Shown: positions 51,933 to 59,947 of the stretch, piece by piece
Position numbering within the stretch: the stretch's first letter is position 1
Layout: each line of letters begins with the position of its first letter
Assembly: GCA_041736675.1 (NCBI GenBank)
Contig: JBGSTD010000002.1
Span: forward strand, 62,001 to 126,000
DNA from: Salaquimonas sp041736675
Lineage (GTDB): Bacteria > Pseudomonadota > Alphaproteobacteria > Rhizobiales > Rhizobiaceae
Direction of reading: 5' to 3'
Length of the DNA stretch: 64,000 bases
Translations under genes and position numbers: made by a program
Notes under the pieces: generated by a model
What the model was told of the DNA's origin: nothing
Database searches by the model: none
Seen by the model: only the letters and a program-made list of their open reading frames with translations

Positions 51933-53330
51933 TCAGTCAAGCGCCTTGACAATATTCTCGACCATCTTCTTGGCATCAGCAAATAGCATCATGGTATTGT
52001 CGCGGAAGAACAACTCGTTCTGAACGCCAGCATAACCAGAAGCCATGCCGCGTTTAATGAAAAGAACAGTTCCGGCATTTTCAACATCAAGAATCGGCAT
52101 TCCATAAATCGGCGATGTCTTGTCGGTCTTGGCCGCCGGATTGGTAACGTCATTGGCACCAATGACAAAGGCGACATCAGCCTGTGAAAACTCCGAGTTG
52201 ATGTCTTCCAGTTCAAACACCTCATCATAAGGCACATTGGCTTCAGCCAGCAAAACGTTCATGTGCCCGGGCATACGACCTGCAACAGGGTGAATTGCGT
52301 ACTTGACTTCAACGCCATGGGCTTTGAGTTTATCAGCCATCTCACGCAGCGCGTGTTGTGCCTGGGCAACCGCCATACCGTAACCAGGCACAATGATGAC
52401 CTTGGAAGAATTCTTCATCAGGAATGCCGCATCATCGGCGGATCCCTGTTTCACTGGACGGTCGTCTTCCGCGCCACCCGCGCCTGCAACGGCATCCTCG
52501 CCGCCAAAACCACCCAGAATAACCGAGATGAACGAACGGTTCATGCCTTTGCACATGATGTAGGAAAGGATCGCTCCTGACGAACCCACAAGTGCGCCAG
52601 TGATGATCAGCGCGAGATTGCCGAGGGTAAAGCCGATACCGGCGGCAGCCCAGCCGGAGTAGGAATTGAGCATCGAAACAACCACCGGCATGTCGGCGCC
52701 GCCAATCGGAACGATGATCAAGACACCCAGAACCAGCGACAGAATGGCGATAAGCCAGAAATAGGCATGGCTTTCAGTCATCACGAAAAGAATGACCGCA
52801 ACAACAATGGCAACGGCAAGAGCGAGATTGATGACGTGCCGCGAAGGCAGCATGATCGGCTTGCCTGACATGCGGCCATCCAACTTGGCAAATGCGATTA
52901 TCGAGCCGGTAAAGGTGATGGCTCCAATGGCAGCACCCAGCGACATTTCAACGAGGCTCGCACCATGAATTTCACCGACATTGCCAATACCGAAACTTTC
53001 GGGCGCATAAAGGGCAGCAGCAGCAACCAGAACCGCCGCAAGACCCACCAGCGAGTGAAATGCAGCAACCAATTGCGGCATTGCGGTCATGGGAATCTTG
53101 CGGGCAACATAAGCGCCGAAACCACCGCCAATCGCGAGGCCGGCAATTACCAGTATCCAGCCGCCAAAGGTCGGCGCAGCCAGAAACAGGGTTGTCAGGA
53201 TGGCAATCGCCATACCGGCCATGCCGTAATTGTTACCCTGACGCGCTGTTTCCGGATTGGAAAGACCGCGCAATGCCAAAATAAACAGAACGCCGGAGGC
53301 AAGGTATAAAAGTGCTGTGATATTTTCCAT
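51933..53330 (-). CDS. pntB: NAD(P) transhydrogenase subunit beta
   Basis: A 465-residue PntB. About nine membrane helices (residues 1-260) are followed by the NADP-binding domain III with I-V-P-G-Y-G-M-A-V-A-Q-A-Q, G-R-M-P-G-H-M-N-V-L-L-A-E and F-V-I-G-A-N-D-V-T-N-P motifs. The enzyme uses the proton gradient to reduce NADP with NADH. It is the last gene of a three-gene set (pntAa, pntAb, pntB), with 12 bases to pntAb. Confidence 0.96.
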   Translation of the reverse strand: MENITALLYLASGVLFILALRGLSNPETARQGNNYGMAGMAIAILTTLFLAAPTFGGWILVIAGLAIGGGFGAYVARKIPMTAMPQLVAAFHSLVGLAAVLVAAAALYAPESFGIGNVGEIHGASLVEMSLGAAIGAITFTGSIIAFAKLDGRMSGKPIMLPSRHVINLALAVAIVVAVILFVMTESHAYFWLIAILSLVLGVLIIVPIGGADMPVVVSMLNSYSGWAAAGIGFTLGNLALIITGALVGSSGAILSYIMCKGMNRSFISVILGGFGGEDAVAGAGGAEDDRPVKQGSADDAAFLMKNSSKVIIVPGYGMAVAQAQHALREMADKLKAHGVEVKYAIHPVAGRMPGHMNVLLAEANVPYDEVFELEDINSEFSQADVAFVIGANDVTNPAAKTDKTSPIYGMPILDVENAGTVLFIKRGMASGYAGVQNELFFRDNTMMLFADAKKMVENIVKALD

Positions 53331-53342
53331 TTGCCCTGCCCC

Positions 53343-53789
53343 TTAGCGCTGCTTCTTCTTGTACATCGCCAGCATGCGCTGGGTGACAAGAAAGCCGCCG
53401 AAAATATTCACCGATGCCAGAACCAGCGCGATAAATCCGAATGTCGTCGCCCACCCGCTCGCTGCGGAAATGCCGACCGCAAGAAGGGCGCCCACCACTA
53501 TGACCGACGAAATCGCGTTGGTTACAGCCATCAGCGGGGTATGTAATGCCGGGGTAACGGCCCATACGACATAGTAGCCGACGAAGATTGCCAGGATGAA
53601 GATTGCAAACTGAAACACAAAGGCGCCGGGGCCATGCTGGGCTGCTGTGCCCATTGCTTCGCCCGCACCGGATGTCTGAATTGCCTCTGCCGCCTGCTTG
53701 GCGATTTCTGTTGCCTCAACGGCGATTTCAGAAGCCTTGCCCGCCAGCTCCTGAGCCTTCTTCAAAAGAATGTCAGCAGTTTCACTCAT
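53343..53789 (-). CDS. pntAB: NAD(P) transhydrogenase subunit alpha part 2 (membrane part)
   Basis: A 148-residue membrane subunit. The N-terminal half is an Ala/Glu-rich helix, followed by three hydrophobic helices (F-V-F-Q-F-A-I-F-I-L-A-I-F-V-G-Y-Y-V, I-S-S-V-I-V-V-G-A-L-L-A-V-G and others). It corresponds to the membrane part of alpha in species with a split PntA. Its start overlaps the end of pntAa by 4 bases. Confidence 0.9.
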   Translation of the reverse strand: MSETADILLKKAQELAGKASEIAVEATEIAKQAAEAIQTSGAGEAMGTAAQHGPGAFVFQFAIFILAIFVGYYVVWAVTPALHTPLMAVTNAISSVIVVGALLAVGISAASGWATTFGFIALVLASVNIFGGFLVTQRMLAMYKKKQR

Positions 53790-55027
53790 TTGTTTTCCCC
53801 TTTGCTGGCAGCAGCTTTACTGGCTGCAGATTTGCTTGCCGCAGGATTTTTGGCGGCAGGTGCCTTTTTTGCAGTCGGCCTGGCCGGAGCCGCAACTGCT
53901 GCGCTGCCTTCGTCCTTGGCAAAAAGCGGATGAACAACCTTGCCCCCATGGGTCAGCAACGTCGCCTTCACCAATTCATCATCCATGTTAACTGAAATCT
54001 TTTTGGCGGTTTGGTCCACCATGGTTTCAAGAAAAGTAACAAGGTTCTTGGCAAACAGGAGCGAAGCTGTTGCTGCAATTCGGCCCGCCATGTTTTCATA
54101 ACCAACAATGGAAACGGGGCCTGAGCGAACAACCTTGCCCGCTTGCGCACCCTCAACATTGCCGCCACGTTCAACTGCAAGATCGACTATCACTGCGCCA
54201 GGCGCCATGCTGTCAACCATTGCCTTGGTAACAAGGCGCGGTGCCGGGCGACCCGGAATAAGCGCCGTCGTAATGACAATATCCTGTTTGGAAATATGCG
54301 ATGCAACAAGTTCAGACTGAGCCTTCTGTTCGTCGGCCGTAAGTTCGCGGGCATACCCGCCCTCACCCGATGCGTCCTTGAGCGCGTCGGTCATGATGAA
54401 CTTTCCACCAAGTGAGGCAACCTGCTCGGCAGCGGCAGCACGAACATCGGTCGCCGTTACAACAGCGCCGAGACGCTTGGCTGTTGCAATGGCCTGAAGT
54501 CCGGCAACTCCTGCCCCCATGACAAAAACCCTTGCAGCGGGAACCGTTCCAGCGGCGGTCATCATCATCGGCAGTGCGCGATCAAAGACCGCAGCCCCCT
54601 CGATCACGGCCTGATAGCCTGCAAGGTTGGCCTGCGAGGAAAGAATATCCATTGACTGGGCGCGGGTAATGCGCGGCATGAATTCCATTGCAAAGGCACT
54701 GATGCCTGCAGCAGCCATCGCCTGCACATCAGATTGATGGCCGTGGGGGTCCATCGCTGCCAGCACAAGCGCACCCTTCTTGTAGGATTTTGCTTCAGCG
54801 GGCGTTGGACGGTTGATTTTGAGGACAACGTCAGCGCCTGCAGCCGACTTTGCAGATCCGATCGTCGCTCCTGCCGCCTGATAGGCAGCATCGGTAATCT
54901 TTGAGGCATCACCGGCAGATTTCTCAACCGTAACTTCGAACCCCATGGCGATCAACCGCTTGGTTGTATCGGGTGACAGTGCCACGCGGGTTTCTGGCGC
55001 GAGTTCCCTTGGAACATAAAGTTTCAT
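53786..55027 (-). CDS. pntAA: NAD(P) transhydrogenase subunit alpha part 1 (NAD-binding domain I)
   Basis: A 413-residue protein like alanine dehydrogenase/PntA. It begins M-K-L-Y-V-P-R-E-L and has the NAD site V-F-V-M-G-A-G-V-A-G-L-Q-A near residue 170. The family usually ends near 375 to 380 residues; here a low-complexity tail of about 35 residues rich in A, K, P and S follows after E-G-S-A-A-V-A. It starts the pntAa-pntAb-pntB set, which overlaps or nearly overlaps. Confidence 0.95.
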   Translation of the reverse strand: MKLYVPRELAPETRVALSPDTTKRLIAMGFEVTVEKSAGDASKITDAAYQAAGATIGSAKSAAGADVVLKINRPTPAEAKSYKKGALVLAAMDPHGHQSDVQAMAAAGISAFAMEFMPRITRAQSMDILSSQANLAGYQAVIEGAAVFDRALPMMMTAAGTVPAARVFVMGAGVAGLQAIATAKRLGAVVTATDVRAAAAEQVASLGGKFIMTDALKDASGEGGYARELTADEQKAQSELVASHISKQDIVITTALIPGRPAPRLVTKAMVDSMAPGAVIVDLAVERGGNVEGAQAGKVVRSGPVSIVGYENMAGRIAATASLLFAKNLVTFLETMVDQTAKKISVNMDDELVKATLLTHGGKVVHPLFAKDEGSAAVAAPARPTAKKAPAAKNPAASKSAASKAAASKGENK

Positions 55028-55204
55028 GAATTTCCCCCGATATTGCCGGATACACTAGAACAGACCCGCACTGTGTGAATTAATTGCAACAGGCATGGTG
55101 TCAAAAGATTTCCGCCTGATGCTTGCCCAATATGAACCAAAAGGCAAACTGATTTCCGAAGAAATCAACTTCACACCTGCATTTCAACAGTCAATTTCCA
55201 GACG

Positions 55205-55498
55205 TTAAAGTACAAAGAATGCGATGGCCATCAGAACAACCATCACCAAGGTTCCGCCGACAAGGCCGCCGCCAAAAAAGAAGCCGACCATCATTGCCAG
55301 CAACAGCGCAACACAGCTGACCACGCCCCATTTGGACATGCCGATGAACATTTCATATGTCTTGTTGTGCTCGTTGTAATCCATGGCATTTGCCGGCGCT
55401 GCTGCCGCGTGGGCTGCAGAGGGCACTTCTGCCTTTACTGATGTTTTTGCCGTAGCTTTTTTTGCTGTTGATGCCGTTTTGGCTGCTGCTTTTGCCAT
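55205..55498 (-). CDS. aa3-type cytochrome c oxidase subunit IV with Ala/Lys-rich leader
   Basis: A 97-residue protein. The C-terminal part matches bacterial aa3 oxidase subunit IV: M-D-Y-N-E-H-N-K-T-Y-E-M-F, then a membrane hairpin. The usual length is about 45 to 60 residues; here an N-terminal extension of about 38 residues rich in K and A precedes M-D-Y-N-E-H. A GAGGTAA ribosome site sits before the first ATG, so the extension is probably translated. It is upstream of the transhydrogenase genes. Confidence 0.85.
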   Translation of the reverse strand: MAKAAAKTASTAKKATAKTSVKAEVPSAAHAAAAPANAMDYNEHNKTYEMFIGMSKWGVVSCVALLLAMMVGFFFGGGLVGGTLVMVVLMAIAFFVL

Positions 55499-55657
55499 GT
55501 CATTTACCTCATTTCACAAGGGTGTAAGCCAAAAGGTCCCATACCCGTCTCACAATTTATTGCTTCGTACACAAAGCAGTGAGATTCCGCAATACTTATC
55601 CAGTCTCGACGAAGGTCAGGACCCATCAATCGGTGCTTAGACTTGTGGACAGCCAGA

Positions 55658-56086
55658 TCAGACTGCCCCGGCCTTTTTGCGCAGGGTGAAGCTCTTGCCG
55701 GCAAGATCGGTACAGGTGAGAAGATCGGGCCCCTGGCGCTGGCAATTGGCGGAATTGTCTTTTCCACTCAATCGGCCACTCCACTTGAGACGTATCTCGC
55801 TTGCCGACACGACAATATAGCTGCCTTCAGACAATACCTCGCCGGTATCATTTGCAGTTGAAGTAAATCTTCCATTGTCAAACTGGGCTGAAAATACATT
55901 GTCCGCCGACACCCAGCCCCCTGCAAGACCGCCCCCACCAGCCAGAGGATCGATTTTGGAATCCTTTGTCTGGCAGGCTGAAAGTCCAAGCGACAGCACC
56001 AGCGCTGCACCTGCCCACTTGGCAGCATGAAATTTCCCGCCTGCAGAATGCATTTTAGCTTTGAAGATTGCATTTTCGTTTTTCAT
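55658..56086 (-). CDS. Omp10-like outer membrane lipoprotein
   Basis: A 142-residue lipoprotein with lipobox L-G-L-S-A-C at residues 33-38 and a compact beta domain resembling Brucella Omp10 (AprI/Inh-like fold), with the G-G-W-V-S and D-T-G-E-V-L-S-E-G-S-Y blocks and a conserved cysteine pair (N-C-Q... L-T-C). The N-terminal 30 residues are longer than a typical leader, so a later start near 56053 is possible. It begins 2 bases before the end of pepF, possibly co-transcribed. Confidence 0.78.
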   Translation of the reverse strand: MKNENAIFKAKMHSAGGKFHAAKWAGAALVLSLGLSACQTKDSKIDPLAGGGGLAGGWVSADNVFSAQFDNGRFTSTANDTGEVLSEGSYIVVSASEIRLKWSGRLSGKDNSANCQRQGPDLLTCTDLAGKSFTLRKKAGAV

Positions 56087-56088
56087 AA

Positions 56089-57990
56089 TCAGTTTGCCCC
56101 GATTTGAGTTTCAATTTCTTCCAGTTCATCAATCAAGCCGGAAATAAGCGAAAGCCCCTTGAACCAGAATTGCGGATCGCTTGCATCAAGACCAAACGGC
56201 TTGAGCAATTGGCTGTGATGCTTTGTGCCTCCTGCTTTCAGCATTTCAAAATATCGTGCCTGAAAACCGTCTTCGGCACTTTCGTAGACCGCATAAAGTG
56301 AATTCACCAGGCAATCGCCAAAGGCATATGCATACACATAAAATGGCGAATGTATGAAATGCGGTATATATCCCCAATAGGACGCGTAACTTTCATCATA
56401 GTTGAAAACCGGCCCGAGACTGGTCTTTTGCACATCCAGCCAGAATTGGTCCAATTGCTCGCCTGTCAGTTCACCCTCCTTGCGAGCTTCGTGAACTTTG
56501 CGTTCAAAGAGATAAAAAGCAATCTGGCGGACCACCGTATTGATCATGTCCTCAACCTTGCGCGCCAGCATGGCTTTGCGTTCCTGCAAGGAGCCGACCT
56601 TGTCCAGCAGTGAACGGAATGTCAGCATTTCGCCGAATACGCTTGCGGTTTCTGCCAGTGTCAAAGGGGTCTGGCTCATCAGCAACCCCTGCTCGGCTGC
56701 AAGAACCTGATGCACGCCATGACCAAGTTCATGCGCCAGCACCATCACATCACGCGGCTTGCCGAGATAGTTGATCATCACGTAAGGATGAACACTTGGC
56801 ACTGTAGGGTGGGCAAATGCACCCGGCGATTTTCCGGGGCGTACCTGCGCATCAATCCAGTTGCACTCAAAAAACCGGCTGGCAATCTCTGCCATTTCAG
56901 GCGCAAACCCGTGATAGGCATCTAGCACAATGTCGCGCGCATCCGGCCACGAATAGTTCATTTCGTTCGCACTCGGCAAAGGCGCATTGCGGTCCCACTG
57001 CTCCAGCTTTTCAAGGCCAAGCCATTTTGCCTTCATCGCATAATAACGGTGCGATATTGTCGGAAACGAGCTTTCCACTGCACTGACCAGCGCGTCGACA
57101 ACCTCAGGCTCAATCCGGTTTGCTAGGTGACGCGAATGGGCAACATCGGTGAACCCGTGCCAGCGGTCGGAAATTTCCTTGTCCTTGGCCAGCGTATTGG
57201 TGATCATGGCAAAGGTTCGCCGGTTATCTGAAAGGACACGGCCGATTTCCTTTGCCGCCTGCTCTCGCTTGCTGCGATCAGCGTCCTGCAGATTCTTAAG
57301 TGCCGGCTCGACGCTGACCATTTCGCCATCAATTTCAAATCGCAGCGATGCCATGGTTTCATCAAACAACCGATTCCAGGCACTCCTGCCTGTCACCGAT
57401 TTTTCCAGAAACAACTGCTCGATCCGGTCATCCAACTGATAAGGCCGGTCCTTGCGCAAATCTTCAATCCAGGGACGGTAACGCGCAAGCTGACCATCCT
57501 TGTCCATCGCCGTCTCAAGCACCTGTTCGTCGATCCGGTTGAACTCAAGCCCGAAAAACAGAAGGTTCGAACTGGCATCGGTTACTTTTTCCTGCGCATC
57601 TCCGTAAAATTTGGCCTTGGCTGGATCGGTCGTATCTCCTGTGTAAACAAGTGAGGCGAACGACATGATGCGTCCGAGCAGTTCCTCTATCACCTCATAT
57701 TCTGAAATCGCCTTGCCCAATCCGGCAGGGTTTTTCGACGCAAGAGCTGCCAGATTGCCCGAATATCTTGCCTGATAACTCTTGCTCTCTGCGGCCGCGC
57801 GGGCAAGATCGTTGCGATACGAGTCACTGTCCATCGCCGGATAAAGATCTTCCAACTGCCATTGCGGCAAGTCGGCATTGGAATTGGAGCCCGGATCTCC
57901 CTGCTTTTGTCTGCCCGGTTTTTGCCCACCCGGCTTTTCCACTGCAGCCCTCAGTATTGTCGCGTCTACCCACATCAAATTCATTGCCAC
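56089..57990 (-). CDS. pepF: M3 family oligoendopeptidase F
   Basis: A 633-residue metallopeptidase that cleaves short peptides in the cytoplasm. The zinc motif is V-L-A-H-E-L-G-H-G-V-H near residue 424 (H-E-x-x-H) with the second glutamate in L-A-E-T-A-S-V-F-G-E. The N-terminal 40 residues are rich in G, P and K and probably disordered, so the true start may lie downstream of 57990. Confidence 0.92.
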   Translation of the reverse strand: MAMNLMWVDATILRAAVEKPGGQKPGRQKQGDPGSNSNADLPQWQLEDLYPAMDSDSYRNDLARAAAESKSYQARYSGNLAALASKNPAGLGKAISEYEVIEELLGRIMSFASLVYTGDTTDPAKAKFYGDAQEKVTDASSNLLFFGLEFNRIDEQVLETAMDKDGQLARYRPWIEDLRKDRPYQLDDRIEQLFLEKSVTGRSAWNRLFDETMASLRFEIDGEMVSVEPALKNLQDADRSKREQAAKEIGRVLSDNRRTFAMITNTLAKDKEISDRWHGFTDVAHSRHLANRIEPEVVDALVSAVESSFPTISHRYYAMKAKWLGLEKLEQWDRNAPLPSANEMNYSWPDARDIVLDAYHGFAPEMAEIASRFFECNWIDAQVRPGKSPGAFAHPTVPSVHPYVMINYLGKPRDVMVLAHELGHGVHQVLAAEQGLLMSQTPLTLAETASVFGEMLTFRSLLDKVGSLQERKAMLARKVEDMINTVVRQIAFYLFERKVHEARKEGELTGEQLDQFWLDVQKTSLGPVFNYDESYASYWGYIPHFIHSPFYVYAYAFGDCLVNSLYAVYESAEDGFQARYFEMLKAGGTKHHSQLLKPFGLDASDPQFWFKGLSLISGLIDELEEIETQIGAN

Positions 57991-58182
57991 TCCAGCCTCA
58001 TTGCCAATTCATTAAAATTTTAAGCTCAAGTCAAATACCTGATTCACCCAATCCCTTAAGCGGCTATTTAGGCAACAGTGTTACAAACGTCCTGAAATGA
58101 AACAATAATGCACTTTACGGTAGGGAATCAACGCCCGTTCGCTTGGTGCATCATACCAGATCAAAACCGGGAGACCATACGC

Positions 58183-59751
58183 GTGAGACAAACCATTTTG
58201 ATCGTCGATGACGAGCCTGTCCAGCGCCGATTGCTCGAAGCCGCCGTAACCAGGGCGGGTTACAATGTACTGAAGGCGACCACCGGCAACGAGGCGCTCG
58301 AACTTCTGGCAGAACACAAGGATGTTGTTTCGGTGGTCATTCTGGATTTGCTCATGCCGGGGATGAGCGGCATGGAAGTACTGCGAACCCTGAACCAAAG
58401 TTCAAACCCGATACCAGTGATTGTCCAAACTGCACAGGGCGGCATCGAAACCGTTGTCAACGCAATGCGCGAAGGTGCATTTGATTTTGTCGTCAAGCCA
58501 GTTGCTCCCGAACGGGTTATTGCTGCTGTTGAAAAAGCGGTCAAATTCAACGAAATCAGGAAGCCCGTCCAACGGCTGGGCAAAGCCGTGAAATCCGGCT
58601 TTACCTTTGATGATATTGTCTCAAAGGACAGCGCAATGGTGCCGGTCCTTTCGATGGGCCGCAAGGCAGCAGCCTCAAATATTCCTGTGCTCATCGAAGG
58701 TGAGTCGGGCGTTGGCAAGGAACTTATAGCGAGGGCAATTCACGGTTCTTCGGCCCGCTCGGGCAAACCGATGATAACCGTCAATTGCGGCGCGCTACCG
58801 GAAAACCTCGTCGAGAGTCTCCTGTTCGGTCATGAAAAAGGAGCTTTTACCGGAGCTTCTGAGAAGCATGTCGGCAAATTTGAGGAAGCCGATGGCGGCA
58901 CTTTATTCCTTGATGAGGTCGGGGAATTGCCACTCGACCTTCAGGTAAAACTCCTGCGCGCAATCCAGGAAGGCGAAATTGATCCGGTCGGGGCAAAGCG
59001 TTCGATCAAGGTAGATGTCAGGCTCGTGAGCGCCACCAATCGCAGTCTCCTGTCAGAGGTAAAAGCCGGCCGTTTTCGCGAGGATTTGTATTACCGGCTG
59101 AACGTTCTGCCGATGACCATTCCGCCCTTGCGGCAGCGCCAGAACGATATTCAGCCGCTTGTTTTCCATTTTGTCAAAAAATTCGCACGCGAGGAAAACA
59201 ACAAATCCATCAGCGCCATCCATCCCGCAGCCATGAAGGCACTCGCCGCTTACAATTGGCCGGGCAATATCCGCGAGTTGGAAAATGCGATCTTCCGCGC
59301 CATCGTGCTATGTGAAAGCGAAGAATTGGGTATTCATGATTTTCCCCAGATCGTTTCCCAACTGCCTGGATTTGATGTACCTGAAACGGCGGTCAGTGAC
59401 AGATTGCAATCCGGGCTGGCAATCGTCGATGCGCCGGACATGCAAACACCGCAGACCGCTGGATTTATGATCGGAACACCGGTTGACCCGGTCCCCTCAA
59501 GAGCACCCGGTTCGAGTGAACATGGAGCCGCACAGGTTTCTCCAACAGGAAATTACGGCATGATCCAAATGATCACCGCCGATTCGCAGATCAAGCCACT
59601 TGAAGTCATCGAGGGAGAGGCAATCCGTTTTGCAATCGACATTTATAATGGCCGCATGTCAGAAGTGGCACGCCGGCTTGGGATTGGGCGTTCAACCCTT
59701 TATCGAAAGCTGAAAGAGCATGATCTCGAGGAGCATATCCAGCAGGATTGA
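58183..59751 (+). CDS. sigma-54-dependent response regulator (NtrC family)
   Basis: A 522-residue regulator with three parts: receiver domain (residues 1-120) with D9-D10 and phosphorylatable D55 in V-I-L-D-L-L-M-P; AAA+ domain (about 140-375) with G-E-S-G-V-G-K-E and the sigma-54 loop G-A-F-T-G-A; and a C-terminal Fis helix-turn-helix in V-A-R-R-L-G-I-G-R-S-T-L-Y-R-K-L. GTG at 58183, with GGAG about 9 bases upstream, puts the receiver motif at the usual position; the earlier ATG at 58108 is less likely. No histidine kinase gene is adjacent. Confidence 0.92.
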   Translation: MRQTILIVDDEPVQRRLLEAAVTRAGYNVLKATTGNEALELLAEHKDVVSVVILDLLMPGMSGMEVLRTLNQSSNPIPVIVQTAQGGIETVVNAMREGAFDFVVKPVAPERVIAAVEKAVKFNEIRKPVQRLGKAVKSGFTFDDIVSKDSAMVPVLSMGRKAAASNIPVLIEGESGVGKELIARAIHGSSARSGKPMITVNCGALPENLVESLLFGHEKGAFTGASEKHVGKFEEADGGTLFLDEVGELPLDLQVKLLRAIQEGEIDPVGAKRSIKVDVRLVSATNRSLLSEVKAGRFREDLYYRLNVLPMTIPPLRQRQNDIQPLVFHFVKKFAREENNKSISAIHPAAMKALAAYNWPGNIRELENAIFRAIVLCESEELGIHDFPQIVSQLPGFDVPETAVSDRLQSGLAIVDAPDMQTPQTAGFMIGTPVDPVPSRAPGSSEHGAAQVSPTGNYGMIQMITADSQIKPLEVIEGEAIRFAIDIYNGRMSEVARRLGIGRSTLYRKLKEHDLEEHIQQD

Positions 59752-59871
59752 CCTTGAAACCCTGTCAACCCGGGTTTGGTCATTTGTTAACCATGCCTGC
59801 AGATTTCACAATTTTCTCTATTACAACGCGCTGATGATAATAATTTGCCTTTTATTGACCGTATTTTTATG

Positions 59872-59893
59872 ATGGTTAGTCTCTATTAACCAT
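59872..59893. promoter_or_regulatory. inverted repeat upstream of the DUF882 gene
   Basis: ATGGTTA (59872-59878) and TAACCAT (59887-59893) form a perfect 7-base inverted repeat with an 8-base spacer, 54 bases before the TTG start of the DUF882 gene. The GTTAACC-like halves recall CtrA half-sites, although the spacing is not the standard one. Confidence 0.35.
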
Positions 59894-59947
59894 CTTCCCT
59901 TTAGGGTGTTCGGGATTTATAAAGCAAATAAAACGGCAGGGCATTAA

